DNA of 52,760 nucleotides from an uncultured Pseudomonadota bacterium (GTDB lineage Bacteria; Pseudomonadota; Alphaproteobacteria; UBA9219), in assembly GCA_903920205.1 (NCBI GenBank), contig CAIXLI010000205.1, forward strand, positions 1 through 52,760, given 5' to 3'. Shown piece by piece: positions 26,123 to 34,413 of the stretch (position 1 is its first letter; every line of letters starts with the position of its first letter). The position numbers were made by a program, and so were the translations under genes. The notes below the pieces were generated by a model that saw only the letters and a list, made by a program, of their open reading frames with translations, had not been told where the DNA came from and did no database searches.

Positions 26123-26451
26123 CAATCCGCGAATTTGTGAAACACAGACTCTTGCTAGGATTGGGAACAATCTTGGCTTATTTCCTTTTTATTGGGATTT
26201 TGGGAATTACTATAGGTGTTCACGAGGGAAAACCGTCCGCACTTTTTCTTTTAATACCTATTCCTTTTTTTCTTGTTATTATCTTTGTCAATTTTGGCAT
26301 TCGCTGTCCAAGATGTGATGGCAATTTAGGAATTACCATTGGACATGCGCTTTTTTCTCTTTTTTCAAAGCACAAACCCAATTATTGCCCTTTTTGCGGT
26401 ATAAGTCTTAATGAAGACTGTTCGCCGTACCAGAAAGCAAAACAATCATGA
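26119..26451 (+). CDS. two-TM zinc-ribbon protein inside the hopanoid operon
   Basis: A 110-residue protein that overlaps hpnB and hpnC by four bases on either side. It has two hydrophobic helices (about residues 12-35 and 44-62) followed by two CxxC knuckles (CPRCDG and CPFCG) about 35 residues apart, which together can bind one zinc. I do not know it as a standard hopanoid gene. AT-rich codon use (many TTT/ATT) differs from the GC-richer hpnC and hpnD, which suggests later insertion. It may be a membrane accessory or simply a passenger. Confidence 0.75.
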   Translation: MTIREFVKHRLLLGLGTILAYFLFIGILGITIGVHEGKPSALFLLIPIPFFLVIIFVNFGIRCPRCDGNLGITIGHALFSLFSKHKPNYCPFCGISLNEDCSPYQKAKQS

Positions 26452-27290
26452 CGACAGAAAACCATACGCTCGACACCGCCAGCGGGAAAAACAGCAAGAC
26501 GGAGAATTTTCCTGTCGGATCGATGTTGATCCGCCCCGATTTGCGTCCGCATGTCCATGTCTTTTATAACTTTGCCCGCGCCGCCGACGATATAAGCGAC
26601 CACCCTCTGCTTGACGCACAGGAAAAAGTCTCGCAGCTTGAAAAATTTGCGGTGACTTTACTTGACGATAAGAACAATGAAATCCCTTCAGCCGCCGCGC
26701 TACGCCAAAGTTTGCGTCAGTCCGGCGTTTCTCCCCAACACAGTCTCGACCTTCTGACGGCCTTTAAGCGCGATGCAACGCAACTACGCTACCGCGATTG
26801 GTACGATCTAATCGATTACTGCAACTTTTCGGCCGCGCCAGTTGGACGGCACGTTCTTGCGCTGCACGGCATCGGAAAACAGGCATGGCAGGCCAATGAC
26901 GCCCTGTGCAACGCGCTTCAAATCATCAATCATATTCAGGATTGCGCCGACGATTACCGTGAATTGGATCGCGTTTACCGTCCTCAAGACATGCTTGCGG
27001 CGCATGGCGCAGTCGTAACGGACCTTTCGCACGAGACATCAACCAAGGAGCTTCAAGCCGTCCTTCAGGCGATGCTCGACCGCGTCGATCCTTTGCTGCA
27101 AGAGGCCAGAAACCTGCCGCACCAAGTCCCCGATGTTCGTTTGAAGGCCGAAACATCCGTCATCTGCGCTCTTGCGGAACGAATTGTGGCTTTGCTGCGA
27201 CGCCGCGACCCTTTATGCGACAATGTGAAGCTTGGCAAAATTTCGGTTCTAGGCGCAACGGCGGTCGGTGTGGTAAGGGCTTGGCTATGA
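26448..27290 (+). CDS. hpnC: Hydroxysqualene synthase HpnC
   Basis: A 280-residue squalene/phytoene-synthase-family enzyme. In the HpnC-D-E route it converts presqualene diphosphate to hydroxysqualene. The first aspartate-rich site is FARAADDISDH (about 43-53), the second is DCADDYRELDRVY (about 165-177), and NFSAAPVGRHVLALHG is the HpnC-type central motif. Its start overlaps the zinc-ribbon gene and its stop overlaps hpnD. Confidence 0.9.
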   Translation: MTTENHTLDTASGKNSKTENFPVGSMLIRPDLRPHVHVFYNFARAADDISDHPLLDAQEKVSQLEKFAVTLLDDKNNEIPSAAALRQSLRQSGVSPQHSLDLLTAFKRDATQLRYRDWYDLIDYCNFSAAPVGRHVLALHGIGKQAWQANDALCNALQIINHIQDCADDYRELDRVYRPQDMLAAHGAVVTDLSHETSTKELQAVLQAMLDRVDPLLQEARNLPHQVPDVRLKAETSVICALAERIVALLRRRDPLCDNVKLGKISVLGATAVGVVRAWL

Positions 27291-28135
27291 CATCCCTTAC
27301 TTATCCCGAAGCGCTAACGCAAATCAAAGCGCAAGTCGTCGCCTCGCGCACCTCTTTTCATGCTGGTATGACTGTTCTTCCTAAAGAACGGCGCGAAGGC
27401 ATGTATGCGCTGTATGGGTTCTGTCGCGTTGTGGACGATATCGCGGATGATAGCCCCTCGCCTGAAATTGCCGCGAGGGATTTGCAGGCATGGCGCCTTC
27501 GCATCGCGGAAGTGTTTCAAGGCAAACCTAGCGACGCGATCACAACGGCCCTCCTTCCCGCCATTCGCGCTTTTAATCTTGTCGAAAAAGATTTTCAGGA
27601 AATCATCGACGGCATGGAAATGGATTCCGTGGCGATTGTCGCCCCCGATGCCGCGACGCTTGACCAGTATTGCGACCGCGTTGCTAGCGCCGTGGGCAGA
27701 ATCTCGGTGCGAATTTTTGGTCATGTAGGGTCGGATGCGATGAATGTCGCGCATCATTTGGGGCGCGCCCTGCAATTGACGAATATCTTGCGCGATTTGG
27801 CGGAAGACGCAGGCAGAGGGCGGCTTTATCTGCCGCAAGAACTGTTAGCAAAGCACGGCATCTCTTCCCGCGAACCGAACGACGTTTTGCGAGCGCCTTC
27901 TTTGTCCGCTGCGTGCCGCGATCTGGCGGCGCAAGCCCGGGAACATTACGCACAGGCCGACGCGTTTATGAACAAATGCCCGGCTTCCGCCATGCGCCCT
28001 GCCCGCATTATGCGGATGTATTACGGAGCGATTTTCAATCGTCTTGTCTCTCTGGACTGGCGCGATCCTTTCGTCCGTGTGACGCTGCCAAAATGGAAAA
28101 AGATCGGCCTTATTCTGAAAGGCTTTTTCGGATGA
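27287..28135 (+). CDS. hpnD: Presqualene diphosphate synthase HpnD
   Basis: A 282-residue squalene/phytoene-synthase-family enzyme that joins two farnesyl diphosphates into presqualene diphosphate. The motifs FCRVVDDIADD (about 44-54), YCDRVASAVGRIS (about 127-139) and LTNILRDLAEDAGRGRLYLP (about 163-182) match HpnD. The start at 27287 is set by the ATGA overlap with hpnC; the gene in turn overlaps hpnE by four bases. Confidence 0.93.
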   Translation: MTSLTYPEALTQIKAQVVASRTSFHAGMTVLPKERREGMYALYGFCRVVDDIADDSPSPEIAARDLQAWRLRIAEVFQGKPSDAITTALLPAIRAFNLVEKDFQEIIDGMEMDSVAIVAPDAATLDQYCDRVASAVGRISVRIFGHVGSDAMNVAHHLGRALQLTNILRDLAEDAGRGRLYLPQELLAKHGISSREPNDVLRAPSLSAACRDLAAQAREHYAQADAFMNKCPASAMRPARIMRMYYGAIFNRLVSLDWRDPFVRVTLPKWKKIGLILKGFFG

Positions 28136-29391
28136 CAAAGCGGCATGTCCATGTCATCGGCGCGGGGTTGGCGGGATTATCGACCGCGCTGCAACTGTCT
28201 TTGTCGGGCGAAAAAGTCACGGTTTACGAAGCCGCGCCTTTTGCCGGAGGCCGCTGCCGTTCCTTTCTTGACCGCGATCTTGGCTGCCGCATCGATAACG
28301 GCAATCATCTGGTTCTGTCCGGCAATGTCGCGGTGCGCGATTATTTGTTCCTGACAAACGCTCTCGACACGATGGGCGGCGGGGGAAAGCCTATTTTTCC
28401 ATTCATCGACCTTTCTACCAACGAACGTTGGGCGATAACGATGAACAAGGGCGCGATCCCTTGGTGGATATTGAATAAGAAACGCCGCGTGCCAGGCACC
28501 AAGATTTTGGATTATCTGTCGGCGGCACGAGTCATGCTGGCGAGTGAAACTGATACGCTGGCGGGGTTGATTGATCGCCATAACCCACTTTATAATCGTT
28601 TCTGGGAGCCGTTGATTATAGGTGCTTTGAATACGGAGCCGGAAATCGCCTCGGCAAGGCTGTTGCGCAACGTTCTTTCTCAAAGCTTCGGCGCTGGAGG
28701 AGAATCCTGCATTCCCCTGATCCCCAAAGTCGGCTTATCGGAAAGTTTCGTCACTCCTTGCCTCAGCGTTTTGCGCCAACACGATACTGAAGTGAAATAT
28801 TATCACCGCCTGCGGTCGATGCTGTGGGAAGGCGATTGCGTGCGCGAGCTTGATTTTAACGGCACTGTTATCGAGATCGCGCCGACAGATTGGGTTGTGC
28901 TCGCCCTGCCCGCTTGGTTTATGCGCGAAATGTTGCCAGAAGTTCCCACCCCGACAGAATTCCGCTCCATCATTAACGCCCATTTCCGCGTTGACGTGCC
29001 TGATATGGAATCCGCCTTTACAGGTGTTGTTGGCGGTTATTCCGAATGGGTTTTTGTGCGAAACGGTCTGGCCTCTGTTACGATTAGCTGCGCCGAACGC
29101 CATAAAAGCATTCCTGTCCGCGATATGGCGGCTCTGGTATGGAAAGAGGTCGCGCTGCTCCTGAACCTTGATCCCGCAGAACTGCCGCAGCATCGAATCT
29201 TCTTGGAAAAATACGCAACCCTCGCCGCCACGCCGGAACAAAACATTCGTCGCCCCGCCTCCTATACAGGCTGGAAAAACGTCGCGCTTGCAGGTGAATG
29301 GACGGATACAGGCCTTCCCTCAACTATCGAAGGCGCCCTGCGCTCCGGCATTAAAGCCGCGCAAGTGGTGATGCGGTGGGGAGATAAGTAG
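28132..29391 (+). CDS. hpnE: Hydroxysqualene dehydroxylase HpnE
   Basis: A 419-residue FAD-dependent amine-oxidase-fold enzyme that reduces hydroxysqualene to squalene, the substrate for hopene cyclase. The dinucleotide-binding motif HVIGAGLAGLSTALQL is at the N-terminus, followed by VYEAAPFAGGRCRSF, and the C-terminal FAD contact is ALAGEWTDTGLPSTIEGALRSG. Last gene of the overlapping run; shc (squalene-hopene cyclase) does not follow and must lie elsewhere. A family A repeat and a bidirectional terminator lie just downstream. Confidence 0.93.
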   Translation: MTKRHVHVIGAGLAGLSTALQLSLSGEKVTVYEAAPFAGGRCRSFLDRDLGCRIDNGNHLVLSGNVAVRDYLFLTNALDTMGGGGKPIFPFIDLSTNERWAITMNKGAIPWWILNKKRRVPGTKILDYLSAARVMLASETDTLAGLIDRHNPLYNRFWEPLIIGALNTEPEIASARLLRNVLSQSFGAGGESCIPLIPKVGLSESFVTPCLSVLRQHDTEVKYYHRLRSMLWEGDCVRELDFNGTVIEIAPTDWVVLALPAWFMREMLPEVPTPTEFRSIINAHFRVDVPDMESAFTGVVGGYSEWVFVRNGLASVTISCAERHKSIPVRDMAALVWKEVALLLNLDPAELPQHRIFLEKYATLAATPEQNIRRPASYTGWKNVALAGEWTDTGLPSTIEGALRSGIKAAQVVMRWGDK

Positions 29392-29402
29392 CCCCCCATC
29401 GC

Positions 29403-29508
29403 CATTCCGGCGTAAGCCGGAATTTAGCGGAGCGCGTCTGAGCGACGCATGACGCCTGCGCCGGAGATAGAAAAGTTTTTAATCTGAATTCCAGCTTACG
29501 CTGGAATG
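29403..29508 (+). repeat. dispersed palindromic element, family A, full copy
   Basis: Arms at 29403-29425 (CATTCCGGCGTAAGCCGG) and 29486-29508 (CCAGCTTACGCTGGAATG) enclose a core that, read on the minus strand, matches the 14435-14543 element (GATTAAAAACTTTT near one arm, CAGACGC and GCT near the other). Confidence 0.8.
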
Positions 29509-29541
29509 ACTATGTTTGTTGAATTACCAAAGCATAAATAA

Positions 29542-29575
29542 AAAAACCGGCTCCCTTTGCAAAGAGCCGGTTTTT
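29542..29575. terminator. bidirectional Rho-independent terminator
   Basis: AAAAACCGGCTC and GAGCCGGTTTTT form a 12-bp stem around a ten-base loop. It serves both the convergent hpn operon (+) and gcrA (-). Confidence 0.9.
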
Positions 29576-29594
29576 CTTTTCGTCTTCTCTTCAA

Positions 29595-30125
29595 TCAATG
29601 CGCCGTTTCTTCGTTGCTGGACGCGCCGCGCGTGCGTTTACTAACGTTTTGATAGGCGACGCGGGCGTGATCGACGCAGTAAGGCAAGCCTTCATGCGCG
29701 GTACAGCCGCAGAAACGGAAATCGGGAGAACGCGGATCGCCGACGGGCCAACGGCAATGACGGTCGCCAGCCTTGGTCACCACGATGCCTTCACTGCGCA
29801 CCGCACCGCCGATACCTTCCAGCGAACGGAAAATGTCCTTCGCCGTGGGAATGACTCGCATGGTGGTCGCGGGAGCCGGAACGACAGGCAAGGGTCGGAG
29901 CATAACGCGCTTGCGGCTCGACTTGATCGCCCCCATACCTCCCGTCGCACGTTGCAATCCGGTCCCAGGAGTGTCTGCGGATTTTTGAACCGACAACTTC
30001 AGGCGATGTGCCTTGCCGATGACCGCGTTGCGGGTCAAACCACCGATGTGTTCGGCAATTTCGCTGGCGCTGTGATGCCCCCACATATCCTTGAGCATTT
30101 GGATTTTTTGCTCGGTCCATGTCAT
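29595..30125 (-). CDS. gcrA: Cell-cycle regulator GcrA
   Basis: A 176-residue alphaproteobacterial transcription regulator that binds RNA polymerase sigma70 and promoters carrying CcrM-methylated GANTC. The N-terminal DNA-binding segment is clear: MTWTEQKIQMLKDMW, SASEIAEHIGG and LTRNAVIGKAHRLKL (residues 1-45). The C-terminal sigma-binding region contains DRHCRWPVGDPRSPDFRFCG and a second Cys set (GLPYCVDHARVAY). AGGAG lies ten bases before the ATG. The gene's 5' region is unusually rich in GANTC and DnaA-box sequences. Confidence 0.95.
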   Translation of the reverse strand: MTWTEQKIQMLKDMWGHHSASEIAEHIGGLTRNAVIGKAHRLKLSVQKSADTPGTGLQRATGGMGAIKSSRKRVMLRPLPVVPAPATTMRVIPTAKDIFRSLEGIGGAVRSEGIVVTKAGDRHCRWPVGDPRSPDFRFCGCTAHEGLPYCVDHARVAYQNVSKRTRGASSNEETAH

Positions 30126-30524
30126 GGTTCTTAAACTCCTGATGGTTTGTTGGCGGGAAGGGCTTACCCAAAATCAGTACGATTCCGAAACAAGCCCCCA
30201 AAACCTTAGATCGTTAACCACTAGATTTTGTGGCTTACAAGCAAACCTCATACCACGGAGAGCGAATCGATTCTAGCAAACACTGTATCTTGTGGATGAA
30301 TTGTGGGTAGCAACTAAATATGGATTCTTAACCTTATGAATCGTAAACACTTTATTAACTTATTCACAGATATGGGCTTTCCGGATTCAGCGAAAAACAG
30401 GTAAAAGCGTCAAACTTATCCACAACTTTCTTTTGTCGATTCCTGTTTATGTCCGTCAAAGAAAATGCGATAGGAGCCTTCCGCTAACCAATTTTGGGTA
30501 GCGGGGGAGAAATTTAGAAAAACC
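30126..30524. promoter_or_regulatory. gcrA control region or candidate replication origin
   Basis: A 399-bp gene-free gap between divergent gcrA and an HD-domain gene. It holds two sites matching the DnaA consensus TTATNCACA (30360-30368 and 30416-30424), one on the other strand with a single mismatch (30291-30299), seven GANTC sites (30181, 30264, 30269, 30323, 30338, 30384, 30438) and two TTAACC CtrA half-sites (30214, 30328). The middle (30300-30370) is AT-rich. In Caulobacter, DnaA activates and CtrA represses gcrA, so a promoter role is expected; the same set of elements also marks origins in this class. Confidence 0.6.
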
Positions 30525-31439
30525 ATGCTTCAATCCTTGCCCTTGTCAGAACTGGATGCCGCGTTGTCTATGCTGCCTGAAGTTATTGCGATTGCGATCT
30601 TGCAGTCCGGCATTCAGGAGTATGGCGGTGATTTCGGTTGGCTTACCGACGAGCGCGTTATCAAGGGGGTGCTTTACGCACATGAGGCACATGGAGGAAA
30701 GACGCGCAAACGCGGCAATCGCCTGCGTTTAATTCATGAAGTCTTTTGCGCTCATCACATCCATAACAATCAAGAACTTCAAACGTGGATTAATCGGCAA
30801 CAACATGTTACCCCTGCCCTTGCGGTTTTTGGCATGGTCGTTCACGATTGCGTTGAGAATTTCCGCGATTGCGCCAAAGAGGCAAACACCCCGTTCGATG
30901 AAAATGCCGTTATCAAAAAACTGGCCGCATTGTGGGGGGAGCCGTCCACTTTCGTTTATATTCATGAGAAAGGCATCCGGTTTATGACCGATGCCGCAGA
31001 TTTACGCGGCAAAAACAGGATCAATGCCCAAATAGAAAAGGCCTTTGATAAAGACCGATTCTTATGCATTGACATGCTGCAACAGTGTTGGCGCATGTAT
31101 GACAAATTCAGCAATGTTTGCTTGGATGCTATGGAGTGTAGAGACCAACTTTTCTCGCGGAAAAACGCCGCAAACTGTTATACAAAAGCCCATAAAAAAC
31201 GCTTTGTTTTAGAATATCCGGCGGCAAAGTTGATCGAGAGGGAGTATTGGGAAGCTATGGAGGTGTTGGAAGAAAGGGCTTGGAGAGGCATTCCAAGAAC
31301 TTTTCACGAAAGCGTGTTGTTTTCTTTCCGTAAGAGTGTTCGCAAGGCACTTGCCCGTAGTATTGATGTGCAGAGAGCCCTATTAAAAATGACCCATTCA
31401 AACAAAAATGCAGCAGGCAACGAAGCCCCTATTCTCTGA
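30525..31439 (+). CDS. degenerate RelA/SpoT-type HD-domain protein
   Basis: A 304-residue soluble protein. Residues 50-135 align in layout with the RSH hydrolase domain: AHGGKTRKRGN (RSH: AHxGQxRKSG), then LIHEVFCAHHI with His71, VVHDCVEN with His107-Asp108, and a following IKKLAALWGE helix. The usual ED after HD is EN here, and the later conserved Asp of the KLADRLHNM motif is not visible (IDMLQQCWRM). (p)ppGpp hydrolysis is therefore doubtful; a binding or altered phosphohydrolase role is possible. No synthetase or TGS domain is present. Divergent from gcrA. Confidence 0.5.
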   Translation: MLQSLPLSELDAALSMLPEVIAIAILQSGIQEYGGDFGWLTDERVIKGVLYAHEAHGGKTRKRGNRLRLIHEVFCAHHIHNNQELQTWINRQQHVTPALAVFGMVVHDCVENFRDCAKEANTPFDENAVIKKLAALWGEPSTFVYIHEKGIRFMTDAADLRGKNRINAQIEKAFDKDRFLCIDMLQQCWRMYDKFSNVCLDAMECRDQLFSRKNAANCYTKAHKKRFVLEYPAAKLIEREYWEAMEVLEERAWRGIPRTFHESVLFSFRKSVRKALARSIDVQRALLKMTHSNKNAAGNEAPIL

Positions 31440-31510
31440 CATTCATCTCCGCGAATCATGCTACATAGGCGGGGTTAAGCATCCAAACTGAAAGCGTGCG
31501 CGGAAGACTC

Positions 31511-33496
31511 ATGGCCGATTTGTTTCCTACCAATAGCAAGAAAAAAGACGCGACCTATGATGCCAATGATATTGAGGTGTTGGAGGGGTTGGAGCCTGTG
31601 CGCCGCCGTCCGGGCATGTATATCGGGGGTACAGACGAGGCCGCGCTGCATCATTTGGTGGCGGAAGTACTCGATAACTCGATGGACGAGGCGGTCGCAG
31701 GTTATGCGTCTTTTATCGAGCTGGAATTGAAGCCGGACAATACGGTTCTGGTACGCGACAACGGGCGCGGGATTCCTATCGACAATCATCCCAAATATCC
31801 GGGCAAGTCGGCGCTTGAAGTTATTTTGACCACGCTACATTCCGGCGGCAAGTTTTCGAGCAAGGTTTACGAAACATCGGGCGGTTTGCACGGCGTCGGC
31901 ATCTCGGTCGTCAACGCTTTGTCCGAAGAGCTGACCGTCGAAGTCGCACGCGAAAAGCAGCTTTATGTTCAGCATTACAGCCGTGGAACGCCCCAAGGCA
32001 AGCTGAAGCATGTAGGCGCAGTCAACAAGCGCGGTACGACGGTTACATTCCGTCCTGATGTGGATATTTTCGGCTCGCGCGTGCACTTCAAACCTTCGAC
32101 TTTGTTCCGCATGGCGCGGTCGAAAGCATACCTGTTTCGCGGCGTGGAAATTCGCTGGAGCTGCGATCCTTCGCTGATTAAGGCCGACGACAAAACGCCG
32201 ACGCAAGCGGTTTTGCATTTTCCGGGTGGGCTTTCGGATTATCTGTCTTCGACGATGGATGACCGCGAAACGCTGACCAAGCAGATGTTTTCAGGCATCA
32301 CCGATTTGCCCGATAATCAGGGCAAGGTCGAGTGGGCTGTGGCATGGCCCGTGGATGGCGATGGTTTCTGTAGCTCTTATTGCAACACCGTTCCTACGCC
32401 GCAAGGCGGCACGCATGAAAGCGGGATGCGGTCGGCGTTGCTGCGTGGTCTGCGTGCCTATGGCGAATTGACGGGCAACCGCCGCGCCACAGCGATCACC
32501 GGCGACGAGGCTTTTGGCAACGCGGCTGTATTGCTGTCGCTGTTTATCAAAAACCCGCAATTTCAGGGACAGACCAAAGAAAAACTGGCGACCGCCGAGG
32601 CTTTGCGTCTGGTCGATCAGACGGTCAAGGATCACCTTGATCATTGGCTGGTCGCCGATGCCGTGGGCAGCAAGGCGTTGCTGGATCATTTGGTTTTTAA
32701 AGCCGAAGAACGCATCCGCGCTTCGCAAGCAAAAGACCTCGCCCGTAAATCCGCCACGCGCAAACTGCGTTTGCCCGGAAAACTGGCGGATTGTTCACAA
32801 AGCCAAGCGAAGGATACTGAGATTTTTCTCGTCGAAGGCGACTCGGCGGGCGGCTCCGCCAAACAGGCGCGGAGACGCGAGACACAGGCGATCCTCCCCT
32901 TGCGCGGGAAAATACTCAACGTCGCCAGCGCGACGGTGGACAAGCTGCGCGGTAATCAGGAATTGCAGGATTTGACGCAGGCTTTGGGATGCGGCGTCGG
33001 GTCGTCATTTTCACTCGATAAACTGCGGTATGAACGCGTTATCATTATGACCGACGCCGATGTGGACGGGGCGCATATCGCGTCACTATTGATGACGTTT
33101 TTCTATCGGGAAATGCCCGGGCTGATTACGGCGGGGAATGTGTATTTGGCACAGCCGCCTTTGTATCGGATTTCGCAGGGCAACAACACGCGCTATGCCC
33201 GAGACGACGCGCATAAGGAAGAATTGTTGAAGACCGTTTTCAGCAGCCGAGGTAAGATAGAAATAAGCCGATTCAAAGGCTTGGGCGAAATGATGCCGGC
33301 GCAATTGCGCGAGACGACGATGAATCCGGCGACGCGGTCTTTGCTGCGCGTTGTTATCACCAAAAACCCAGAAACAAGCCAAGATGAGATCAAGGAGACC
33401 GAGACTTTGGTCGAAAGCTTGATGGGGAGGAAAGCCGAATTGCGGTTCCAATTTATCCAAGAAAACGCCCGTTTTGCGCGGGATGTGGATATTTGA
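31511..33496 (+). CDS. parE: DNA topoisomerase IV subunit B
   Basis: The 661-residue ATPase subunit that, with ParC, decatenates daughter chromosomes. GHKL ATPase motifs are present (EVLDNSMDEA, VRDNGRGIPID, GGLHGVGISVVNALS), then the TOPRIM domain with EGDSAGGSAKQAR and MTDADVDGAHI, and the C-terminal RFKGLGEMMPAQL. ParE rather than GyrB is indicated by the short length and the immediate RYERVIIMTDADVDG context without the GyrB insert. The ATG at 31511 has GGAAG five bases upstream. parC is not in the window. Confidence 0.95.
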   Translation: MADLFPTNSKKKDATYDANDIEVLEGLEPVRRRPGMYIGGTDEAALHHLVAEVLDNSMDEAVAGYASFIELELKPDNTVLVRDNGRGIPIDNHPKYPGKSALEVILTTLHSGGKFSSKVYETSGGLHGVGISVVNALSEELTVEVAREKQLYVQHYSRGTPQGKLKHVGAVNKRGTTVTFRPDVDIFGSRVHFKPSTLFRMARSKAYLFRGVEIRWSCDPSLIKADDKTPTQAVLHFPGGLSDYLSSTMDDRETLTKQMFSGITDLPDNQGKVEWAVAWPVDGDGFCSSYCNTVPTPQGGTHESGMRSALLRGLRAYGELTGNRRATAITGDEAFGNAAVLLSLFIKNPQFQGQTKEKLATAEALRLVDQTVKDHLDHWLVADAVGSKALLDHLVFKAEERIRASQAKDLARKSATRKLRLPGKLADCSQSQAKDTEIFLVEGDSAGGSAKQARRRETQAILPLRGKILNVASATVDKLRGNQELQDLTQALGCGVGSSFSLDKLRYERVIIMTDADVDGAHIASLLMTFFYREMPGLITAGNVYLAQPPLYRISQGNNTRYARDDAHKEELLKTVFSSRGKIEISRFKGLGEMMPAQLRETTMNPATRSLLRVVITKNPETSQDEIKETETLVESLMGRKAELRFQFIQENARFARDVDI

Positions 33497-33676
33497 GAAA
33501 AAAACGGGATTTTGTGAACTGCGGCTTATTTTTTGAGGGGCTTTGATAAGGCGCAGCTGGTGAAGCGATGGGCGTTAATAAGCCGGGGCTTCAAGACGTA
33601 AGGTGCGGCTTATAAAGAATGCGATGGGGTTCCGGTTAACCATAAAGGGGCCGCGGAGGTGAAACTATTGCCGGAC

Positions 33677-33705
33677 TTGGGCGCAGAGAAACCCTGTGAT
33701 ATAAT
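33677..33705 (+). promoter_or_regulatory. sigma70-type promoter with extended -10
   Basis: TTGGGC at 33677 and a perfect TATAAT at 33700 are 17 bases apart, and TG precedes the -10 as in extended -10 promoters. It points at the hypothetical gene starting at 33759. The rest of the 262-base gap after parE shows nothing recognisable. Confidence 0.55.
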
Positions 33706-33758
33706 TTCACGCGTATTCAAAATTTTTGAAGAAAATATTTCAGATAAGGAAATTGACG

Positions 33759-34394
33759 ATGAAAAATATTTCCACAGCCAGCTCAGAAGAACTTATGCTT
33801 CAAGCACGCGGCTATTGCTCTCTCAACGCCCTTTTTCCCAAGACGACAGGCTGTGTTGTTTTTAGCGCTGAAGACGGAAAGAATAGTCTCACGAAGTTTG
33901 TCATAAACGACCAAGAACTCTATTCGCATCGAGTGCGGATAACATCTCTAGGCATAATGGATGTTCTTTTGTTTACTGATAATTTTGGAGTGGGCTTCAA
34001 AGTATTGTTTACGGAAGCAGGTCGAGAGATTACCGCTACATTCGGGAACGGAGATATAAAAAATGATGTCGTTATATTCAGTAAAGAAACGGTAGATCCA
34101 GCATTCATAAACGCTAATTTACAAACAAGATTTGATGCCGCGCATCGATATATTTTAGGAAAAATGCAGGCTTATCCAGCTGTTGTTTTGCCGTCTTCCA
34201 ATTTGTTCTCGTCTAATCTACTTGATGGGCGTCTTCGTTTATTGGAAAGGTGCTCAATTCACGCCGGTCAAATTGTTGCTTCGCAAGGAAGAGACCCTCG
34301 CTATTTTATCGCAGAGGACTATGAGTGTTTGCCTGATAAGAGGCTGATGATTAAGGCGCAAGCTAGGCACAAGCCGTTTGGTTTTGGGCTTTAA
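33759..34394 (+). CDS. hypothetical protein
   Basis: A 211-residue soluble protein, mixed alpha/beta by eye, without signal peptide, membrane helices or a motif I recognise. AAGGA eight bases upstream supports the ATG at 33759 over one at 33726. GC content is lower (about 40-45 %) than in parE, which together with its own promoter suggests an accessory gene. It converges on the MFS gene with a 19-bp gap. Confidence 0.6.
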   Translation: MKNISTASSEELMLQARGYCSLNALFPKTTGCVVFSAEDGKNSLTKFVINDQELYSHRVRITSLGIMDVLLFTDNFGVGFKVLFTEAGREITATFGNGDIKNDVVIFSKETVDPAFINANLQTRFDAAHRYILGKMQAYPAVVLPSSNLFSSNLLDGRLRLLERCSIHAGQIVASQGRDPRYFIAEDYECLPDKRLMIKAQARHKPFGFGL

Positions 34395-34413
34395 CTTCCT
34401 CCACCGTGATTTC

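Noticed and set aside
24992-29391. Carotenoid (CrtB/CrtI) operon
   Set aside because: The two synthase paralogues plus an HpnE-type oxidase, and HpnB in front, match the hopanoid squalene route better than phytoene synthesis.
31511-33496. gyrB
   Set aside because: Length of 661 residues and overall layout fit ParE; GyrB would be about 800 residues.
33497-33758. Additional small gene between parE and the hypothetical
   Set aside because: No frame with a plausible start and ribosome site; only a promoter is supported.
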